A stretch of 64,000 nucleotides of DNA from Sinorhizobium sp. 8-89 (lineage in GTDB: Bacteria > Pseudomonadota > Alphaproteobacteria > Rhizobiales > Rhizobiaceae): contig NZ_JASKLR010000016.1 of the NCBI RefSeq assembly GCF_030124325.1, forward strand, positions 1 through 64,000, read 5' to 3'. The notes under the pieces were generated by a model that saw only the letters and a program-made list of their open reading frames with translations, did no database searches and was not told the origin of the DNA. The position numbers were made by a program, and so were the translations under genes. This document shows, in pieces, positions 63,626 to 64,000 of the stretch; within the stretch, counting starts at the first letter, position 1; every line of letters starts with the position of its first letter.

Positions 63626-63650
63626 GGAACCGCCCGGAATCCGAAACGTT
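63626..63650 (+). promoter_or_regulatory. RpoE2/EcfG-type stress promoter (69-aa protein)
   Basis: GGAAC (63626-63630), 16 bases, CGTT (63647-63650), with a predicted start near 63657, about 38 bases before the ATG at 63695. Confidence 0.82.
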
Positions 63651-63694
63651 GTGCCCGTAAAGCCGGTCCAATCGAAACGGAAAGGAGGCCAGAA

Positions 63695-63904
63695 ATGGCC
63701 CAGCGCGACGCAAATCCGACGCATCACACCGAAAGGATGAAAGGCGAGCTGAACGCGCTCATCGACCACCTGCGCGAGGACATTACCAAGGTCGACGATC
63801 CGCAGTTCAAGGCGATGTTCGAGACCTCGGCGGAGGTCCTCGGTGGGCTGGTGAAGGCCTTCACCCACTACGAACAAAAGAGCGAGGCGGCCTGGAAGTC
63901 GTGA
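63695..63904 (+). CDS. Conserved 69-aa protein under a stress promoter
   Basis: A hydrophilic, helical 69-aa protein (MAQRDANPTHHTERMKGELN...) with no Cys and no membrane segment. The RBS AAAGGAGG lies six to seven bases before the ATG. It has an exact GGAAC-N16-CGTT promoter just upstream, so belongs to the general-stress regulon by sequence. Function unknown. Confidence 0.8.
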   Translation: MAQRDANPTHHTERMKGELNALIDHLREDITKVDDPQFKAMFETSAEVLGGLVKAFTHYEQKSEAAWKS

Positions 63905-63942
63905 CGGTTGGCCTCAAGCCGCGACGCGGTCTCGCACAGCAG

Positions 63943-64000
63943 CTAGGTGTTGAAGGCGCGTTCGAGCCCGGCGATGTCGAGCTTGACCATGGCGAGCATG
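63943..64000 (-). CDS. C-terminal end of a gene on the minus strand (VOC/PhnB-like tail)
   Basis: Read from the right edge on the minus strand: MLAMVKLDIAGLERAFNT then TAG (63943-63945). AMxKLDIAxLERA is the usual C-terminus of PhnB/3-demethylubiquinone methyltransferase-like VOC proteins in rhizobia. The rest lies outside the window, so this is only a tentative match. Confidence 0.5.
   Translation of the reverse strand, partial: MLAMVKLDIAGLERAFNT

Overview
The window looks like a chromosomal segment of a Sinorhizobium/Ensifer-type alphaproteobacterium. It is GC-rich with a rhizobial gene repertoire and encodes a C-terminally short second FtsZ (FtsZ2). Its intergenic spaces carry at least nine RIME-type mosaic repeats. 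Four or five promoters match the rhizobial extracytoplasmic general-stress (RpoE2/EcfG-type) consensus GGAAC-N16/17-CGTT. I found no tRNA, rRNA, CRISPR array, prophage or full-length insertion sequence. Layout: 0-6.2 kb has fragments, an odd carbon-nitrogen hydrolase homologue, a 33-aa membrane peptide, a methyltransferase, a threonine/serine dehydratase-like enzyme, an aminotransferase and a SnoaL-like protein. 6.2-14.5 kb has an OafA-type acyltransferase, a MacAB-like export operon under a divergent TetR repressor with a perfect palindromic operator, a frameshifted VOC gene and a RES/Xre toxin-antitoxin pair. 14.6-25 kb has an adenylate cyclase-TPR protein, an aldo/keto reductase, a frameshifted CSS-EAL phosphodiesterase, a GST, a TetR/SDR divergent pair, a methyltransferase, a VOC dioxygenase and a degenerate GGDEF protein. 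25-34 kb has an RND efflux pump and its adaptor, rpsU, a cold-shock gene, a LysR regulator, a DUF924 protein and a NUDIX hydrolase. A miniature transposable element (229 bp, 19-bp terminal repeats, 9-bp target duplication) sits inside a RIME here. 34-36.2 kb is a less GC-rich two-gene module, one gene with a HEPN motif, in which both genes carry a single-base frameshift. 36.3-40.4 kb is a ferric-iron-type ABC importer. 40.5-50 kb has repeats, a GST, a HAD-ATPase fusion, a small basic stress protein, a cupin, ftsZ2, a second cyclase-TPR protein, a phytochelatin synthase-like protein and a sorbosone dehydrogenase-like protein. 50.2-54 kb is a three-gene TRAP transporter. 54-64 kb has ankyrin, YHS, MFS, beta-propeller, SnoaL, HTH/DUF899 and a third cyclase-TPR gene, and ends with a small stress-promoter gene and the tail of a gene on the minus strand. 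Themes: (1) a scattered stress regulon marked by GGAAC-N16/17-CGTT promoters (HAD-ATPase fusion, 64-aa basic protein, sorbosone dehydrogenase-like protein, 69-aa protein, possibly the third cyclase); (2) nucleotide signalling, with three class III cyclase-TPR paralogues, one EAL and one degenerate GGDEF protein; (3) export and import systems with local regulators; (4) heavy invasion of intergenic space by palindromic repeats, several of which supply the stop codon of the neighbouring gene. Four genes (12.8, 18.3, 34.5 and 35.9 kb) are each restored to full length by removing one or two bases from a short repeat, so either they are decaying or the assembly has indel errors there. Starts were chosen from ribosome-binding sites and family lengths.
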